Part shown: positions 36,481 through 49,692 of the stretch, piece after piece
How the letters are laid out: each line of letters begins with the position of its first letter
How positions within the stretch are numbered: position 1 is the first letter of the stretch
Source: Megalobrama amblycephala
Lineage: Eukaryota; Chordata; Actinopteri; Cypriniformes; Xenocyprididae
Reading direction: 5' to 3'
Length of the DNA: 64,000 nt
Assembly (NCBI RefSeq): GCF_018812025.1
Contig: NC_063058.1
Span: 23,033,797-23,097,796 of the forward strand
Position numbers and translations under genes: made by a program
The notes under the pieces: generated by a model
What the model was told of the DNA's origin: nothing
What the model saw: the letters and a program-made list of their open reading frames with translations, nothing else
Database searches by the model: none

Positions 36481-37172
36481 TAACTAAACAGAGGTAGATC
36501 TGAATGTCAGTTTGCAGTCAGTTGTGGAGGATATTTACACGATCCCAGCCGAGGAATAAGAGTCTTATCTAGTGAAACGATCAGTCATTTTCTTAAAAAA
36601 AAAAGTATATACTTTTAATCACAAATGCTCATCTTGCATTAGCTCTGTGATCTGCCACGCATAACGTAATCATGTTAGAAAGGTCATGTGTGATGTAGGC
36701 AGAAGTGCAGATCCAGTATCTATAAAGCAAACATGCCAAGACACAGTCAAACGCCCTTTACAAAAAAAGGTAAAACAACGATGTTGGATGATTTTGAAGT
36801 TGGAGGAGAAAATGAGATGGAGTTTTTCGCCCTACCGCGGTACTTCCGCCTACGCAAGACGAGCATTTGTGGTTAAAAAGTATATACATTTTTATTTTAT
36901 TTTTATCTTTTTAGAAAATGACAGATCGTTTGGCTAGATAAGACCCTTATTCCTCATCTGGGATCGTGTAGAGCCCTTTGAAGCTGCACTGAAACTGTCA
37001 TTTGGACCTTGAACCGTTTGATGCCCATTGAAGTCCACTATATGGAGAAAAATCCTGAAATGTTTTCCTTAATTTCTTTTCGAATGAAGAAGAAAGACAT
37101 GAGCATCTTAGATGACATGGAGGTGAGTAAATTATCAGGAACTTTTAATTCTGAAGTGAACTAATCCTTTAA
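36481..37172. mobile_element. Family B-related MITE with internal hairpin
   Basis: The right end GGTGAGTAAATTATCAGGAA to GAACTAATCCTTTAA matches family B right ends. Inside, CACGATCCCAGCCGAGGAAT (from about 36539) and the inverse of ATTCCTCATCTGGGATCGTG (to about 36968) form arms of roughly 60 bp around a 300-bp loop. The left terminus is unclear. Confidence 0.55.
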
Positions 37173-38648
37173 TGATCATTTTTAAGAAAAGTTTTATCAA
37201 AAAATATTGCATTTGTTGAGTGAATTTTATCGCTGCATACAGTCGAGAAGTGAAGAGCTCTAATATGAAAGACCAAATTCACCAAAAATAGATAAAACAT
37301 GCATTTAAACTAGCTAATTTACATTTTATGTTAGGTAATACTTTGCATATCTAATATTTCTCAAAACAACAAAAAGATACCTCTAATGCTTAAAAAACTA
37401 TGTGTACCCCTTTCATAGAAACTGGCAAATAAAAAATATATTAGCTTTCTCAACTATATGCATCCACTGCCTCCCTATTTCCTATGGCTAAAACCAGCCC
37501 CATCTGTCATGGGCAAGAGGAAGCCTGTCAATCTTCCTCCATGAGCAGTTGGCCTTAGATGAATCACCTCCGGGTTTTGGGAGCATCCATCACCCTTGCA
37601 AATGCAACACACAGATTCGCAAGCACACACACACACACATGCTCAGAAAGAGTCCAGCTAAAAAATCCTGGGAGGGAAAGAAGATTTTATCTGGGGCCAA
37701 TCAGAACCTTAGTTGTCAAGGGATGTGAACGTTGCTCCGAACGCTTCGCCGTAATGAAATAGACGGAGTAAAGGAACAAGATGAAAACTGCCACGGCCAA
37801 TCAGCGTTTTCAAAGTGTGAGTGAAATGTGCTCGCCTCGAGGGATGGGCTGAGATGTCACACAACAACCAGGCCGTAAAATCTTGTTGTCTGATTTGTTG
37901 TACTTGATGAACTATTCAATGAAAAAGGGAAAAAACATTTGAAGAGTTTGGTTCCAAAACGTAATAACTCCATTTTGATTAATTTGAGTAAAAAGGTGTT
38001 TTCTTTACCAAGAAAGTGGCAAGATGAAAACCACTATTTTCTGTTTCAAACTTTCTCATAGCATCTTTTGGTTATAAAAACATTAAAAATTCAAATCTAC
38101 ATTTTGATTTTAAAAGGTTTATTATAAAAACTGATTATTTTTTTCCCAAAATGCAATAAATCCATCAATATAAAAGTTATATTTCAAATTGAAAATACAC
38201 AACAAAGTAAGTTGATTCAAGCAACAAGCAACAGCTTTACAGAGTGCCTCATCTTCTTAATCTCCTCACGTAAATGATTACATTTAGATTACTTGCGTTT
38301 CTTCCCCACCGCAGAAACCACCACAGGTTCATCAATGCCGTCAAAAGTATTCATTTTTCTGTTTTTGTTGATCACAAAGTACAAAGCAGATAATGAAAAC
38401 TAGGATGCCGGCTGTATTCAGAGCGCCGCCATTACTGTTTACAGTGCGTGGAATGGTGCGCTGTGATTGGTTGAGCAGATATATCGCGTTCTGCAGAAAA
38501 ATGGAGACTGGCGTTTGTCGTGTTTTGGAAAGAAAGGGAGAAAACATGACAGAATAACACGACAGAAATCGCATTTTGTGCAAAATTAATAAATGACTTT
38601 TCAATACCGACCAGATACATTACTGATTTTGGCGGAAACTCAGTCACG
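37173..38648. other. Apparently unique intronic DNA
   Basis: Contains a short CA repeat (37625-37639) and a moderately GC-rich section at 37560-37880. No coding or repeat match. Confidence 0.4.
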
Positions 38649-39592
38649 TTAATATAAGTCTAAGGTGTCTCCTGAATGTGTCTGTGAAGTTTCAGCTCAA
38701 AATAGCCCATAGATTTTTTTAAATTAATTTTTTTAACTGCCTATTTTGGGGCATCATTAACAATGCACTGATTTACACTCGGCGCCGCCCCCTTAAATCG
38801 TGTGCTCTCTGCCACATGAGCTGTCGACTATATTACAGCACATTTACAAAGTTTACACAGCTAATATAACCCTCAAATGGATCTTTACAAGATGTTCGTC
38901 ATGCACGCTGTATGCATGCTTCGAATTATGTGAGTAAAGTATTTATGTGGATGTTAAAGTTTTATTAAGAGTGAATTTGAGGCTGTCCTCCGTGGCTAAC
39001 GGCTAATGCTACACTGTTGGAGAGATTTATAAAGAATGAAGTTGTGTTTATGAATTATACAGACTGCAAGTGTTTAAAAAATGAAAATAGCGACGGCTCT
39101 TGTCTCCGTGAATACAGTAAGAAACGATGGTAACTTTAACCACATTTAACAGTACATTAGCAACATGCTAACGAAACATTTAGATAGACAATTTACAAAT
39201 ATCAGTAAAAATATCATGCTATCATGGATCATGTCAGTTATTATTGCTCCATCTGCCATTTTTCGCTGTTGTTCTTGCTTACCTAGTCTGATGATTCGGC
39301 TGTGTGCAGCTCCAGACGTTAACTGGCTGCCCTTGTCTAATGCCTTTCATAATGTTGGGAACATGGGCTGGAATTATGCAAATATTGGGGCGTACACCCC
39401 GACTGTTACATAACAGTCGGTGTTATGTTGAGATTCGCCTGTTCTTCGGAGGTCGTTTAAACAAATGAGATTTATATAAGAAGGAGGAAACAATGGAGTT
39501 TGAGACTCACTGTATGTCATTTCCATGTACTGAACTCTTGTTATTTAACTATGCCAAGGTAAATTCAATTTTTGAATCTAGGGCACCTTTAA
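38649..39592 (+). mobile_element. MITE family A, copy 3 (left tip missing)
   Basis: Begins at TAATATAAGTCTAAGGTGTC, without the terminal AGGTGCCCTAGA, and runs to GGGCACCTTTAA. TTACGTAA has become TTACATAA at 39406-39413, a CpG-decay type change. Confidence 0.85.
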
Positions 39593-42073
39593 ATTATTTA
39601 AATAAAGTCTTAAAATCATGACTGTAAAGAGTTTTGAGGACATTGGATGTGCATCAGATCTTAAAGTGACAGCAGCCTAATAAACCTAGTGCTGTGATGT
39701 CTGTTATTATTAATCATTGTTAATGAAAGAACAAAAGACAAAGAGAAAATCACTCATTGCTCTTGATTGAATAACTTTTATAGCTTTAATAAGGATTAAT
39801 CTATATTTCATTTATAATTTATGCAGTGACATCTGTGAAGTATTCTGTGTTTATGTTGTTTCTACATTAATTTGGAGATTAAATGTGAAATTATTACAAT
39901 ATAAAAATATATTAACTTTAATGTTAGATGTGATTAATTGTGAATTAATTACCAAAAAATGTGTGCTTAATTAGTTAATTGTTTAATTGATTGACAGCAC
40001 TAAAATATATATATAATTGATATTATATATATTTTAGTATTACTTAAAATTAAACACACATATACACACACACACATATATGCTAAATAGAATTTTTTTT
40101 TAAAAAAAGAATAAAAATGACGAAAGCAAATAACAAATTTATGTAAAAGTAATATAAATTATACAAATATTAGCTAATTGAAAGTATTAATAAATACTAT
40201 AATATTATAAAAATGATACTAAAATAATAACCAGTGTGAGTTTATAACTAGAGGCAAACATATTAGCCTGTCATTGTATGAGGCAGTAATGCAAGTAAAA
40301 AGCAGTACATCCCCACATTACTTAAAAGCGTCATCTTAACTCACTAAGGTGCTGTCAACACATGTATATAGAAACCACATGACCCTAGGGTACCTCTGAG
40401 AAGAAAAGTCCATTTGCTAGACATGACTTCCAGAGAATTCACCTCAAATACTCAGCAGGAGTGTCTTTTCAGGAAAAGTGCTGACTGCAAAATAAAACAC
40501 CGCCACAACATTCAGGAACCGCTCATCTTCGCTCACCTCCCCAGACGGTGCGCAGGCGCCCTCTTGAACCTGAAACCTGACCGCGCAAACAATCTTTTCT
40601 GGTGCAGGTCCAAAAATAAAGCTTTGCTTTATCCAACAAGCAGCTAACAAAGTTTATCACTTTAACGGTTCTCCCCGTGTAGTGTTTACAGATTTTCTGG
40701 CTCTATTGTAGTTAATCAGATATGTTTCTGTGGTCCCAGCTGGGAGAGTTGCACGAATGCTTGGATGTCCTAAAGCAGAAGTACTGTTTGTTGTAGATGT
40801 GCCTCATTATATTTGGCCATGGCTGGTGCTGGTGTAACAGAGCCCCCTGGTGTGGTAATTGCTGGACTCCAGCCGCAACTTTCCGAGCCATATGCTCCCA
40901 CGCTTCGCTGCAGCTGCCACAACTACCTAGTGTCCAGCTGAGACTATCAAACCGTGCTTTAAGATAACAGTGCTTTCAGTCTACCTCCAGACAGCAGAGA
41001 AGAACTGGAAGCTTAAGATGGCATGCTAAGACTTTTTACTTCAGTCACTTTGCTGTCCATTTGCAATCATATATAATAAACAGTTTATTGCAGGATGTAC
41101 TTTTCCAACGCAACGACCAGTTGTCCCTGTTTTCCGGGGACAGTTCAATGGAGCTGTCATCGGAAGTGTCCCTGATTTTCTTGTGTATTCAAAAAGAAAA
41201 ATAATCCTTAATCTGGCAAGAAAGACTGAGAAGCAAAGTCTACAGTTTTCCGCCAAATTGTGTGATGTTTGTTTTGACCAGAAGAAGGCGCTGCGCACTT
41301 TAACAGCTTCAAGTCGCGTTACGGTTTATCTTCCTTTGATAATTACTCGCACACACTAGTTTGACTAATATACAATTCCCTTGGTTTAGATTCTAGTTTA
41401 ATTTTAACATTGTACATTATCAAATATAATCTAATATGCTAATTCTCTTGCACTGTGTCCGAAGCCGAATACTGTCGAATTACATTTAGTTTGAAACTTG
41501 CTTTGCGACAGTTAAAACAGTACATTTAATTTATAGTATGAATGTCTGTAGTATAAAGGAAATTTGGATGTACTACATCTGCCATGTTGTCAATGTCACG
41601 TGACCTACCAGAGTCAGTTGCGTCAATTCACTGCCATTCATAATTCCTCCCTGTAGTCTCATGGGATTGTAAAGTTTCCATCGGAAACACACTTCGCCAG
41701 AAGTAGTAGGTCATCAGGGGACTGTTTTTCAAATATGTACATATTCGTACATATACTACTCGGCTCACATACCGTTTTTCGCCTACTATATATAGTATGT
41801 AATATATAGTATTCATATAAGCAGTCCGGTTTATTTTTTAGTTTAATTTTAGCATTAGCATATTAGCTGATCCCAGTTATGTAAAATTCTCAAAGTTTAT
41901 GATTTAAGTTCAGTGTTAACATTAGCATATTAGGTTTTCATATGCTAAAATACAATGGATCACAAATGATTACATTATTATTATAATATAGTATATACTT
42001 CAAGCCTTTTAACTATAGTAAACACATTTTAGTATATCAAAACATAGCGTTTTAGTAATGAGTTCCAGATGCT
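39593..42073. other. Unassigned intronic DNA
   Basis: AT-rich to 40250, including a small CA/TA repeat at about 40055-40082. A more balanced section (40400-41330) has frames up to 85 codons without domains. At 41820-41960 the TTAGCATTAGCATATTAG words recur, as at 43190-43280 and 45230-45255. Confidence 0.4.
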
Positions 42074-43008
42074 TTAAAGGTGCCCAAGAATGTTTTTTCA
42101 CAAGATGTAATATAAGTCTAAGGTGTCTCCTGAATGTGTCTGTGAAGTTTCAGCTCAAAATACCCCATAGATTTTTTTTAATTAATTTTTTTAACTGCCT
42201 ATTTTGGGGCATAATTAACTATACACTGATTTTTCCAGCGCGCCGCCCCTTTAAATCGCGTGCTCCCTGCCACACGAGCTCTCGACTATATTACAGCGCA
42301 TTTACAAAGTTCACACAGCTAATATAACCCTCAAATGGATCTTTACAAGATGTTCGTCATGCATGCTGTGTGCATACATCGAATCGTGAGTAAAGTATTT
42401 ATTTTGATGTTTACATTTGATTCTCTATGAGTTTGAGGCTGTGCTCCGTGGCTAACGGCTAATGCTACACTGTTGGAGAGATTTATAAAGAATGAAGTTG
42501 TGTTTATGAATTATACAGACTCCAAGTGTTTAAAAATGAAAATAGCGACAGCTCTTGTCTCCGTGAATACAGTAAGAAACGATGGTAACTTTAACCACAT
42601 TTAACAGTACATTAGCAACATGCTAACGAAACATTTAGAAAGACAATTTACAAATATCACTAAAAATATCATGCTATCATGGATCATGTCAGTTATTATT
42701 GCTCCATCTGCCATTTTTCGCTGTTGTTCTTGCTTGCTTACCTTGTCTGTGCACAGATCCAGACATTAATACTACCTTTCCTTGTCTAATGCTCGAACAT
42801 GGGCTGGCATATATGCAAATATTGGGGGCGTACATATTAATGATCCCGACTGTTACGTAACAGTCGAATGAGATTTACAAATGAGATTTACATAAGAAAG
42901 AGGAAGCAATGGGGTTTGAAACTCAATGTATGTCTTTTCCATGTACTGAACACTTGTTATTCAACTATGCCAAGATAAATTCAATTTTTCATTCGAGGGC
43001 ACCTTTAA
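42074..43008 (+). mobile_element. MITE family A, copy 4
   Basis: Complete, 935 bp, with TTAA at both edges, from TTAAAGGTGCCCAAGAATG to GAGGGCACCTTTAA. TTACGTAA is at 42853-42860. The Leu-Arg-Cys-type frames in it (for example 42058-42327) are not genes. Confidence 0.9.
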
Positions 43009-43089
43009 ATATCTTTAGTGTGAAGGTGGATCATATGAATATCGCTTTGTCCTGTCGAGTAAAACTTTTGTGCTTAATTTTCTAGCTAT

Positions 43090-43310
43090 TTCCATACACT
43101 GTGCTGCACCAGAAGCTGCGGTGCACACTGACGCTAAATGTGGAAGCGATCGTGCATAGAGTCCATTATCTTGGTTTAGTCTAGTTTAGCTTTAGCATTA
43201 GCATATTAGCTTATATATATGCTAATTATGTACAATTTTCTCAAACTATTCTTTTGTTCAGATTTAGCATTAGCACATTAGTTTATATATGCTAATAATA
43301 CAAATCTGTC
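43090..43310 (+). repeat. Dispersed TTAGCATTAGCATATTAG repeat
   Basis: GTGCATAGAGTCCATTATCT and TAGTTTAGCTTTAGCATTAG recur at 45195-45260, with a poorer copy at 41830-41960. Nature unknown. Confidence 0.6.
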
Positions 43311-44836
43311 AGTTTGTTCTTGAGTTTCTCTTTAGCAGTAGCATATAGTAGCTATATGCAAATTCGGTCTGTCAGTTTTTCTTTAGAATGAGCATATCCA
43401 TGCAATAATAAATAGGATGAAGCACATTTTTCTATGTCATTTTTCTATTTTTCTTATTTTCAGTTTCAGAAAATGTCATTTCTGTTCAGCAATGCTAAAC
43501 ACTCTTGCATTGTTTTTGATGCATGCTAACATAATCAGCAATCAGTAAACATTCAGTTAAAGGAAGCAAGGAATATAATGACGACTAATTGTAATTTAGA
43601 GTGTACTTTATACTGTATACCATAGTTTTATCACAGTACTACATTTACCATGATAAAAATACACAAAACCAGAATAGTCCTCTTTTTTATTATTCATATC
43701 TGAACTAGAAATGTACCTTATTTACAAGCCACAGTTGAGTGACGCATTTGTGCATCTTTCATGCACGTTGCCTACTAAAAACACTGTGACATCTCAACGC
43801 TTGTAGGGCTTAATGTCACTGATTAGCATTATTTTTATGGATCCTAAGACACATTCACAATAACAGTCATCGGTCTCGTAAAGCGTCCGGGGGCAATGGG
43901 AGCTCATTTAGCACAGCCATCAAAAATACTTTGTAACACTTCACTTGCCTGAAGAGAACAGAGAAGGAGACGACCTGAAGGCTGTATGACTCAACGTAAG
44001 GTAGGCCACTCTGTCTAAGTGACTGTTCCACCCGGTCAAACAAATAATTTCTTGCTCGGCAAACTTCTGGCCCTCAGCATCTGCAATTATTTTGACTGAC
44101 GTTGTTGTTGCTATTATGGTGCTCTAACAATAGTGCTGGTGGTGGACAGTGTGTCATCAGCACACAGAAAAACCTGTGGTTTCATCAAGCTGATAAAATC
44201 ACTGATATTTACTGAGCTTTTATCAAAAATTTTAAATTTAGCGAGCTGTATTAAGCACTTGCCCAATTAAATGCAAAAAATAGTGTTATTCTAAGCGAAT
44301 TCATAAAAAATAAACTTTTGCAAAGGTCTGTCTCATTGTAAAAAGCAATGACAGAGTAATGAGATAAGGAAAAGAAGTGACCACTGGTTCGGGAAAGCAT
44401 AAGTGTTCCCTACCCACAGTGCACTGGAGCATGTGAGCATAAGGGTTTTGCCCACATAGCTGCGTGCAAAGCAAGAAAATCTGATGTCATATGTGGTAAA
44501 TTCCCAGTTACTTTGTTCCATTTCAGATACCACCTATCATTTTTTTAAAGGGGAAGCCAAAATACTTCCCGTGCCCAGTCGGCCAACAGCTGGTCTGCCA
44601 AGGTGCCCCACTCAGGGTTTCCCTGGTACAGGCACAATGCCAGAGATCCTCTTCTACTTCATTCAGCCTCTGAGCTGGAATTTACCCAACTGCACTGTGA
44701 TGATTTAACTGCTATTGAATTTGCCGTCTTATTTACTACAACTTCTGTCTTAAAAGTGGCCATATTTTACATTTTTATAAGATTTTGTTAGTTTTACATG
44801 ATAATTTCCACCCTCTTTCTTACAATTAAATTGGTT
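43311..44836. other. Apparently unique intronic DNA
   Basis: No recognised element. Short frames (44333-44533 -, 44484-44708 +) lack domains. Confidence 0.4.
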
Positions 44837-44990
44837 AAAGGATTAGTTCACTTTCAAAAAAAAAAAATCCTGATAATTTACTCACCCCCATGTCATCCAA
44901 GATGTTCATGTCTTTCTTTCTTCAGTTGAAAAGAAATCAAGGTTTTTGATGAAAACCTTAAACTTAAAGGCGTACTTCAACACTGGCAAA
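44837..44990 (+). repeat. MITE family B, truncated copy
   Basis: AAAGGATTAGTTCACTTTCA, an A-run, then CTCACCCCCATGTCATCCAA and CTTCAGTTGAAAAGAAATCA: the left end only. Confidence 0.65.
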
Positions 44991-45282
44991 ATGGGCTTTC
45001 AATAAAACTTGGCTGCCTAGAAGGGTGAACTTAAATCTGTGCTACCTGACTAGAGATAATAGAGAAAAAAGGCTATAGCCTTTCATTTTGCTAAATAGGT
45101 AGAAAAACTTCCAGCACCCATAATGCACTGGGCATGTTGCCGTCCAAGGCCACTCCCACTGGTCCGCTATGGATATGCTTGATGCGGAAGCAATCATGCA
45201 TAGAGTCCATTACCTTGGTTTATTCTAGTTTAGCTTTAGCATTAGCATATTAGCTTATATATGCCAGTTATGAAAAATTTTC

Positions 45283-45666
45283 TTAAAGGTGCCATTGAAC
45301 GTTTTTTTACAAGATGTAATATAAGTCTAAGGTGTCCCCTGAATGTGTCTGTGAAGTTTCAGCTCAAAATACCCCATAGATTTTTTTTTATTCATTTTTT
45401 TAACTGCCTATTTTGGGGCATCATTAACTATGCACCGATTCATGCTGCGGCCCTTTAAATGCTCACGTTCCCCGCCCACGGAGCTTGCGCTTGCCTTGAA
45501 CAGCATAAACAAAGTTCACACAGCTAATATAACCCTCAAAATTGTTCTTTACAAAGTGTTCGTCATGCAGCATGTCTAATCACATAAGTACAGTGTTTAT
45601 TTGGATGTTTACATTTGATTCTGAATGAGTTTGAGGCTATGCTCTGTGGCTAACGGCTAATGCTAC
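45283..45666 (+). mobile_element. MITE family A, copy 5, truncated
   Basis: TTAAAGGTGCCATTGAACG at the left, then normal family A text to GGCTAATGCTAC, where it stops abruptly at the THAP-relic hairpin. The right half, with the TTACGTAA palindrome, is missing. Confidence 0.85.
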
Positions 45667-45672
45667 TTTTAG

Positions 45673-45792
45673 TACCATTTTGACTAAAAGTTTGTGAAGA
45701 AGTATTTCCTACTAAAGCAAGGTGGTATTTGACTCTGGTGAAGCGTATGACGTAACTGGATACTTCTTCACAAACTTTTAGTCAAAATGGTA
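45673..45792. repeat. Perfect 33-bp inverted repeat
   Basis: Arms 45673-45705 and 45760-45792 are exact inverted copies (ATACTTCTTCACAAACTTTT in the right arm), separated by 54 bp. The right arm includes the start codon of the THAP relic. Confidence 0.95.
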
Positions 45793-46039
45793 TCGACTTG
45801 TATTGGGTGCAAGAATTCAAAGAGTAAACGTTTAGCGGGAGTGAGATATTTTCAGTTTCCAGTGAATGATCCAGCAAGTTGTAGGTGGTGGCTAAAAGCT
45901 GCAAAGAATTGTAAATATGGAGAGAATGCTGTGAAAAAAAAAACTCTGTGTTTGTAGTCAACATTTCAAACTGTATTAGGCCAAATGGAAAGGAAAAACT
46001 GAAACTGTCAGTTCCGCCCAAACTCCTGAACCAAAACAG
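45787..46039 (+). pseudogene. Broken THAP-domain exon (C2CH zinc finger)
   Basis: From ATG at 45787: MVSTCIGCKNSKSKRLAG, then VRYFQFPVNDPASCRWWLKA. After a one-base shift, most simply in the nine-A run near 45934-45942, comes VCSQHFKLY. The pieces fit the THAP pattern of an N-terminal Cys pair, the F-x-F-P box, a central Trp and Cys-x2-His-Phe. THAP domains are DNA-binding fingers of P-element-type transposases and THAP proteins. A TAG follows FKLY, and the sequence then runs on to CCAAAACAG|GTTAGA, a possible old splice donor. No catalytic domain is found downstream, so it is a relic of a THAP transposon or a copied host exon. Confidence 0.75.
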
Positions 46040-47868
46040 GTTAGAAAGCTGTCGCCATAGTGTTCCATTTTTATCATAATGCTGGTTAAAGAGTAGACAA
46101 AGTACAATACATTTTCAATGATAAACCTACCCTTATAACAACTGCTCTGTTAATAACCCTCTGTTGATCTGACTGTCCATGGGCAGGGATACAAGTATAA
46201 TCTGTAGTTTTCACGAAAGCCTTGGAGCTGTCAAAAGATGCTTAATCGGTGAGACTTTTACTGACGTATAATAATAAACGTAAATTTATCAGTCCAGGTA
46301 ACACAGAGAATGAGTAAACATTGTTCGTTTACATATACTACCAACATTGTAACAATACAAAGTGGGTTGAAAATCAGTTACACTTTAAAGTATGGCAACA
46401 TATTACAAAAAGTTAGTTTCAATTCAATTTTTCAATTTTTTGCTTATTTTGTACTGATATGCAGTCATCTTAGACTTATACTGACACCTAGTGGTGTGGA
46501 TGCAGCGTTATGCAAAAAGACATTTTTAGATATTGATGCCCTTGTAGAAATTCATTAGCCATTAATTTATTGCAGGAGTCAAGTGTCCAATAACATGGCA
46601 GTTATTTAGAATTAGTATAATGCATTTCAGACAACTCGGAATTTTGATTTTTGTCACCTTCTACTTGGAACACCTTGGCAAGATGATCATTTTGATGTCA
46701 CTTCCAAAATGGCGACAAGTCCTGCTTCCAAAGAGCTACCTTATGTTAAAACAAACTTTAACATTGGGCATTAAGTTTTTATAATGATATTTTCATTTTT
46801 GCCTTTTGTCAGTTTTTTTTTTAAAGCGAACACCAGCATTGTTATTTTTTACCTGTTATTTTATTCCATAACTGACATAAAGAAAACATGAAATGCTCTT
46901 GTTGTGTCATGGCAACATCATGTGGTCAGCATGTGACTGGAATTCACTTGGGTCGGAAGTGGGACATTTCAATTCAGATATTCCCACTTTCAACCTCGTC
47001 TCGAATGCGTCAAACACATCTGGTCATGTGATCACAAAATGGCTGCCCCCATGAGGTGACCTGCTCCATGTAAAATAAAGCATAATTTATTATGCTAGAG
47101 ATGAATCTTATTAGCATTTATTCATCTAACAAACTTATTCTTATTACATTACACTGAATTAAAAAGGTTGGTTCCATAAAAGTTTTAAACCAGAGGGTTA
47201 CACATACCTCCTGCATTCGTGATAAGAAAGTGACCCATTAAATCATGCACACGAACATGTTTCATCAATGGCAGTGCGAGCTTTATGGGAAGTCTTGCCT
47301 TAGGCCTTCTAAATCAGGCAGTTTGAAGATCCAATTAATTATCACTTTGCAATAACAGCTCCCCTTCACACGCAGCAAAAAATGTGCGGCAGCATATTGC
47401 ACCTCTGCTTCGCACCAGTTATTTTTAACTTCAAAAAGCTCTGCCGTGGAAAGGCATTGCACTTTAATCAAAACCTGTGGTTCATTTTAAACACATTTCA
47501 TCCGCTTATCAGCATGAGAAAGCAAAAGTCTGATAAAGGTGTTAGTGAAGTACTTATTAATAACTATGTCTTCACAAATGCAAAGTTACACTGAGGTGTC
47601 AGAGCACAGTGATACATTTAAGATGGGAAAGCACTGGAGGGAGATAAAGGCTGGGTTTTTATATGATGCTTCAGCCAAATTCTTCTCCTAGACTTCATGT
47701 AATGTGCTTTGATGGTAGTTGGCCATGAACACTGCTGCGAACAACCCCACAATGTAGACCGACTTCACCTTGAGTGTTTTATGGAGCAAGATTTGTTTTA
47801 AAAAAAGTAATGTTATATCAGTCATTCATGTTAGTGTTCGGTTAATGTATGCGCTGTTATTGAAACAG
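46040..47868. other. Apparently unique intronic DNA
   Basis: AT-rich. No other piece of a THAP transposase, no repeat match; short frames only. Confidence 0.4.
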
Positions 47869-48680
47869 TTAACCCTTAAGTGCATACCTCGGGTCTTAAG
47901 TGACCCAGGACGTCATTCACTGCCCTCCTCCTCGTTCATTTTTTAAAGTTAGACATCAACCTTCTTGGTATTCCTTAATCAATTTATTATAAAGAATATA
48001 ACAAGAAAAAAATCATAAAATTATAAAAGAATGCCTGTTTTTGTATTCATTTTTTGTAAAAATTGCATAGGGTCGCTAACGACCCGAGGTGTGTATGAGT
48101 GTATGTATATTTTTTCTGCACAACAATAATTGAATCTTAGATGACGGAATAAGTGCAATTTGCCTTTATTCCACAAGGTGGCAATGTCTGATACACAATG
48201 CTGAAGTGACGACTCATTCAGACAGAAAACGAAATAATAAGAAAAACATGAAATGGCTCAGCGATTTACTGCAGAGCAAGTACTGAACGCAATCAGATAT
48301 GTAACTGTTACTGGATGGATCTGGTGAAGCTGTTAGCGATCGAAATATTGATTTTGAAGATGTTGAAAATTATATCGTTTTGAGAATACATGACCTCAAA
48401 CATAAAAATAGCCTATTATTTGCTGAATTTACTGGGAAATGAGCTCTGACGAGGACAGTGGTGATGGCATAAAACATCCGCTCAAACTGAGCACTTTCAA
48501 GCTCCAAAAGGTAACAAAATATGATTTATTTTATTCTTCTGTAATTGTTACTCTAATATCAGAGGAGTTTTATATTATCACGACATGTAGAGATCCTTCC
48601 ATGTTAGATATTGATCCGGGTCGATAAAGACCCGAATATGTAAGAATGATTGGCGAAACAGTCATGCATTTAAGGGTTAA
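47869..48680 (+). mobile_element. piggyBac-like element, internally deleted
   Basis: The left end is TTAACCCTTAAGTGCAT and the right end on the opposite strand TTAACCCTTAAATGCAT: 17-bp inverted ends, TTAA at both edges, 812 bp. TTAACCC is the hallmark of piggyBac termini. Inside both ends lie similar GGGTC...GACCCGA words (47891-47904, 48070-48090, 48613-48634). The interior has a decayed transposase start. Confidence 0.8.
48253..48515 (+). pseudogene. Decayed piggyBac-type transposase N-terminus
   Basis: ATG at 48253 reads MAQRFTAEQVLNAI. After a shift, LLDGSGEAVSDRNIDFEDVE follows, and later MSSDEDSGDGIKHPLKL (from 48439), then AAAAGGTAAC that could be a former splice donor. An acidic N-terminal region is typical of piggyBac transposases. 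The DDD catalytic core is absent. The assignment rests on the element ends plus this acidic segment. Confidence 0.5.
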
Positions 48681-49129
48681 TGATACAGCTTCCACATGTG
48701 CACTGCAAAAAAATTTAAAATATATACATTGGCTTGTTGATAGACGTACACTTGTTAATGCGGATGTAGAAGAATTACATTTGCAACATCTCATGATGTA
48801 CAACAAACTGGGTAAAAACTTATCACTGAGAAATGTCCTGCTCAAGTCGACCTTGCAATGGAGGCTCGGGTTGAATAACTAGTTCTTACAATAATTCATC
48901 ATTGGACTCGCGCTCGAACAGATATGATAAAATCGATGCCATCTTTACTGTCTTTACAGTGTATACAATCGATGAGGGTTTATGAAATTCAGATTGGTAA
49001 TGGATGCTTTGTTTCCGACATGCTCCAAGCAGTTGACCAATCACAACAGACTGGGCTATCTGACCAATTGGAGCAGAGTAGCTCTCGGAAAGGAGGGGTT
49101 TAGAGAGACTGAATCTTCGAACAAGTCAT
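48681..49129. other. Unassigned intronic DNA
   Basis: Two short frames (48646-48882, 48982-49203) without domains. Nothing else recognised. Confidence 0.4.
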
Positions 49130-49692
49130 TTAAAGGGTTAGTTCACCCAAAAATGAAAATTCTGTCATTAATTACTCAACCTCATGTCATTCCAAACCCG
49201 TAAAACCTTTGTTCATCTTCCAAACACAAATGAAGATATTTTTGATGAAATCTGATGGCTCAGTGAGGCCATCGGAATCTTTTGTTTTGAATCAGTGGTT
49301 TGGACCATGTATCAAACTGCAAAAGTCACGCCCCCCAGTGGTGAACCATTGAATTTTCGAAACACTTATGATGTAACGAAGCCTAGTTTGCTGAATTCAC
49401 GTGACTTTGGAAGTTTGATATGCGCTCTGAACCACTGATTCAAAAAGTATTCTCGTCGCTTCATAATATTAAGGTTGAACCACTGTAGTCACATGAACTG
49501 TTTTAAATATGTCTTTGGTAGCTTTCGGGGCATTGAAAGTGTTAATTATCTTGCCTCACTAAGCCATCAGATTTTATCAAAAATATCTTAATTTGTGTTC
49601 TGAAGATGAACGAAGGTCTTACGGGTGTGAAACGACATGAAGGTGAGTACTTAATGACAGAATTTTCATTTTCAGGTGAACTAACCCTTTAA
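49130..49692 (+). mobile_element. MITE family B, complete copy
   Basis: TTAAAGGGTTAGTTCACCC to GGTGAACTAACCCTTTAA, 563 bp, with TTAA at both edges and long imperfect inverted arms (TCTGTCATTAATTACTCA against TGAGTACTTAATGACAGA). It serves as the reference for the partial copies. Confidence 0.9.

Noticed and set aside
42058..42327. 89-codon frame, and the similar one at 45261-45458
   Set aside because: Both are the same MITE family A left end in frame, not a conserved protein.
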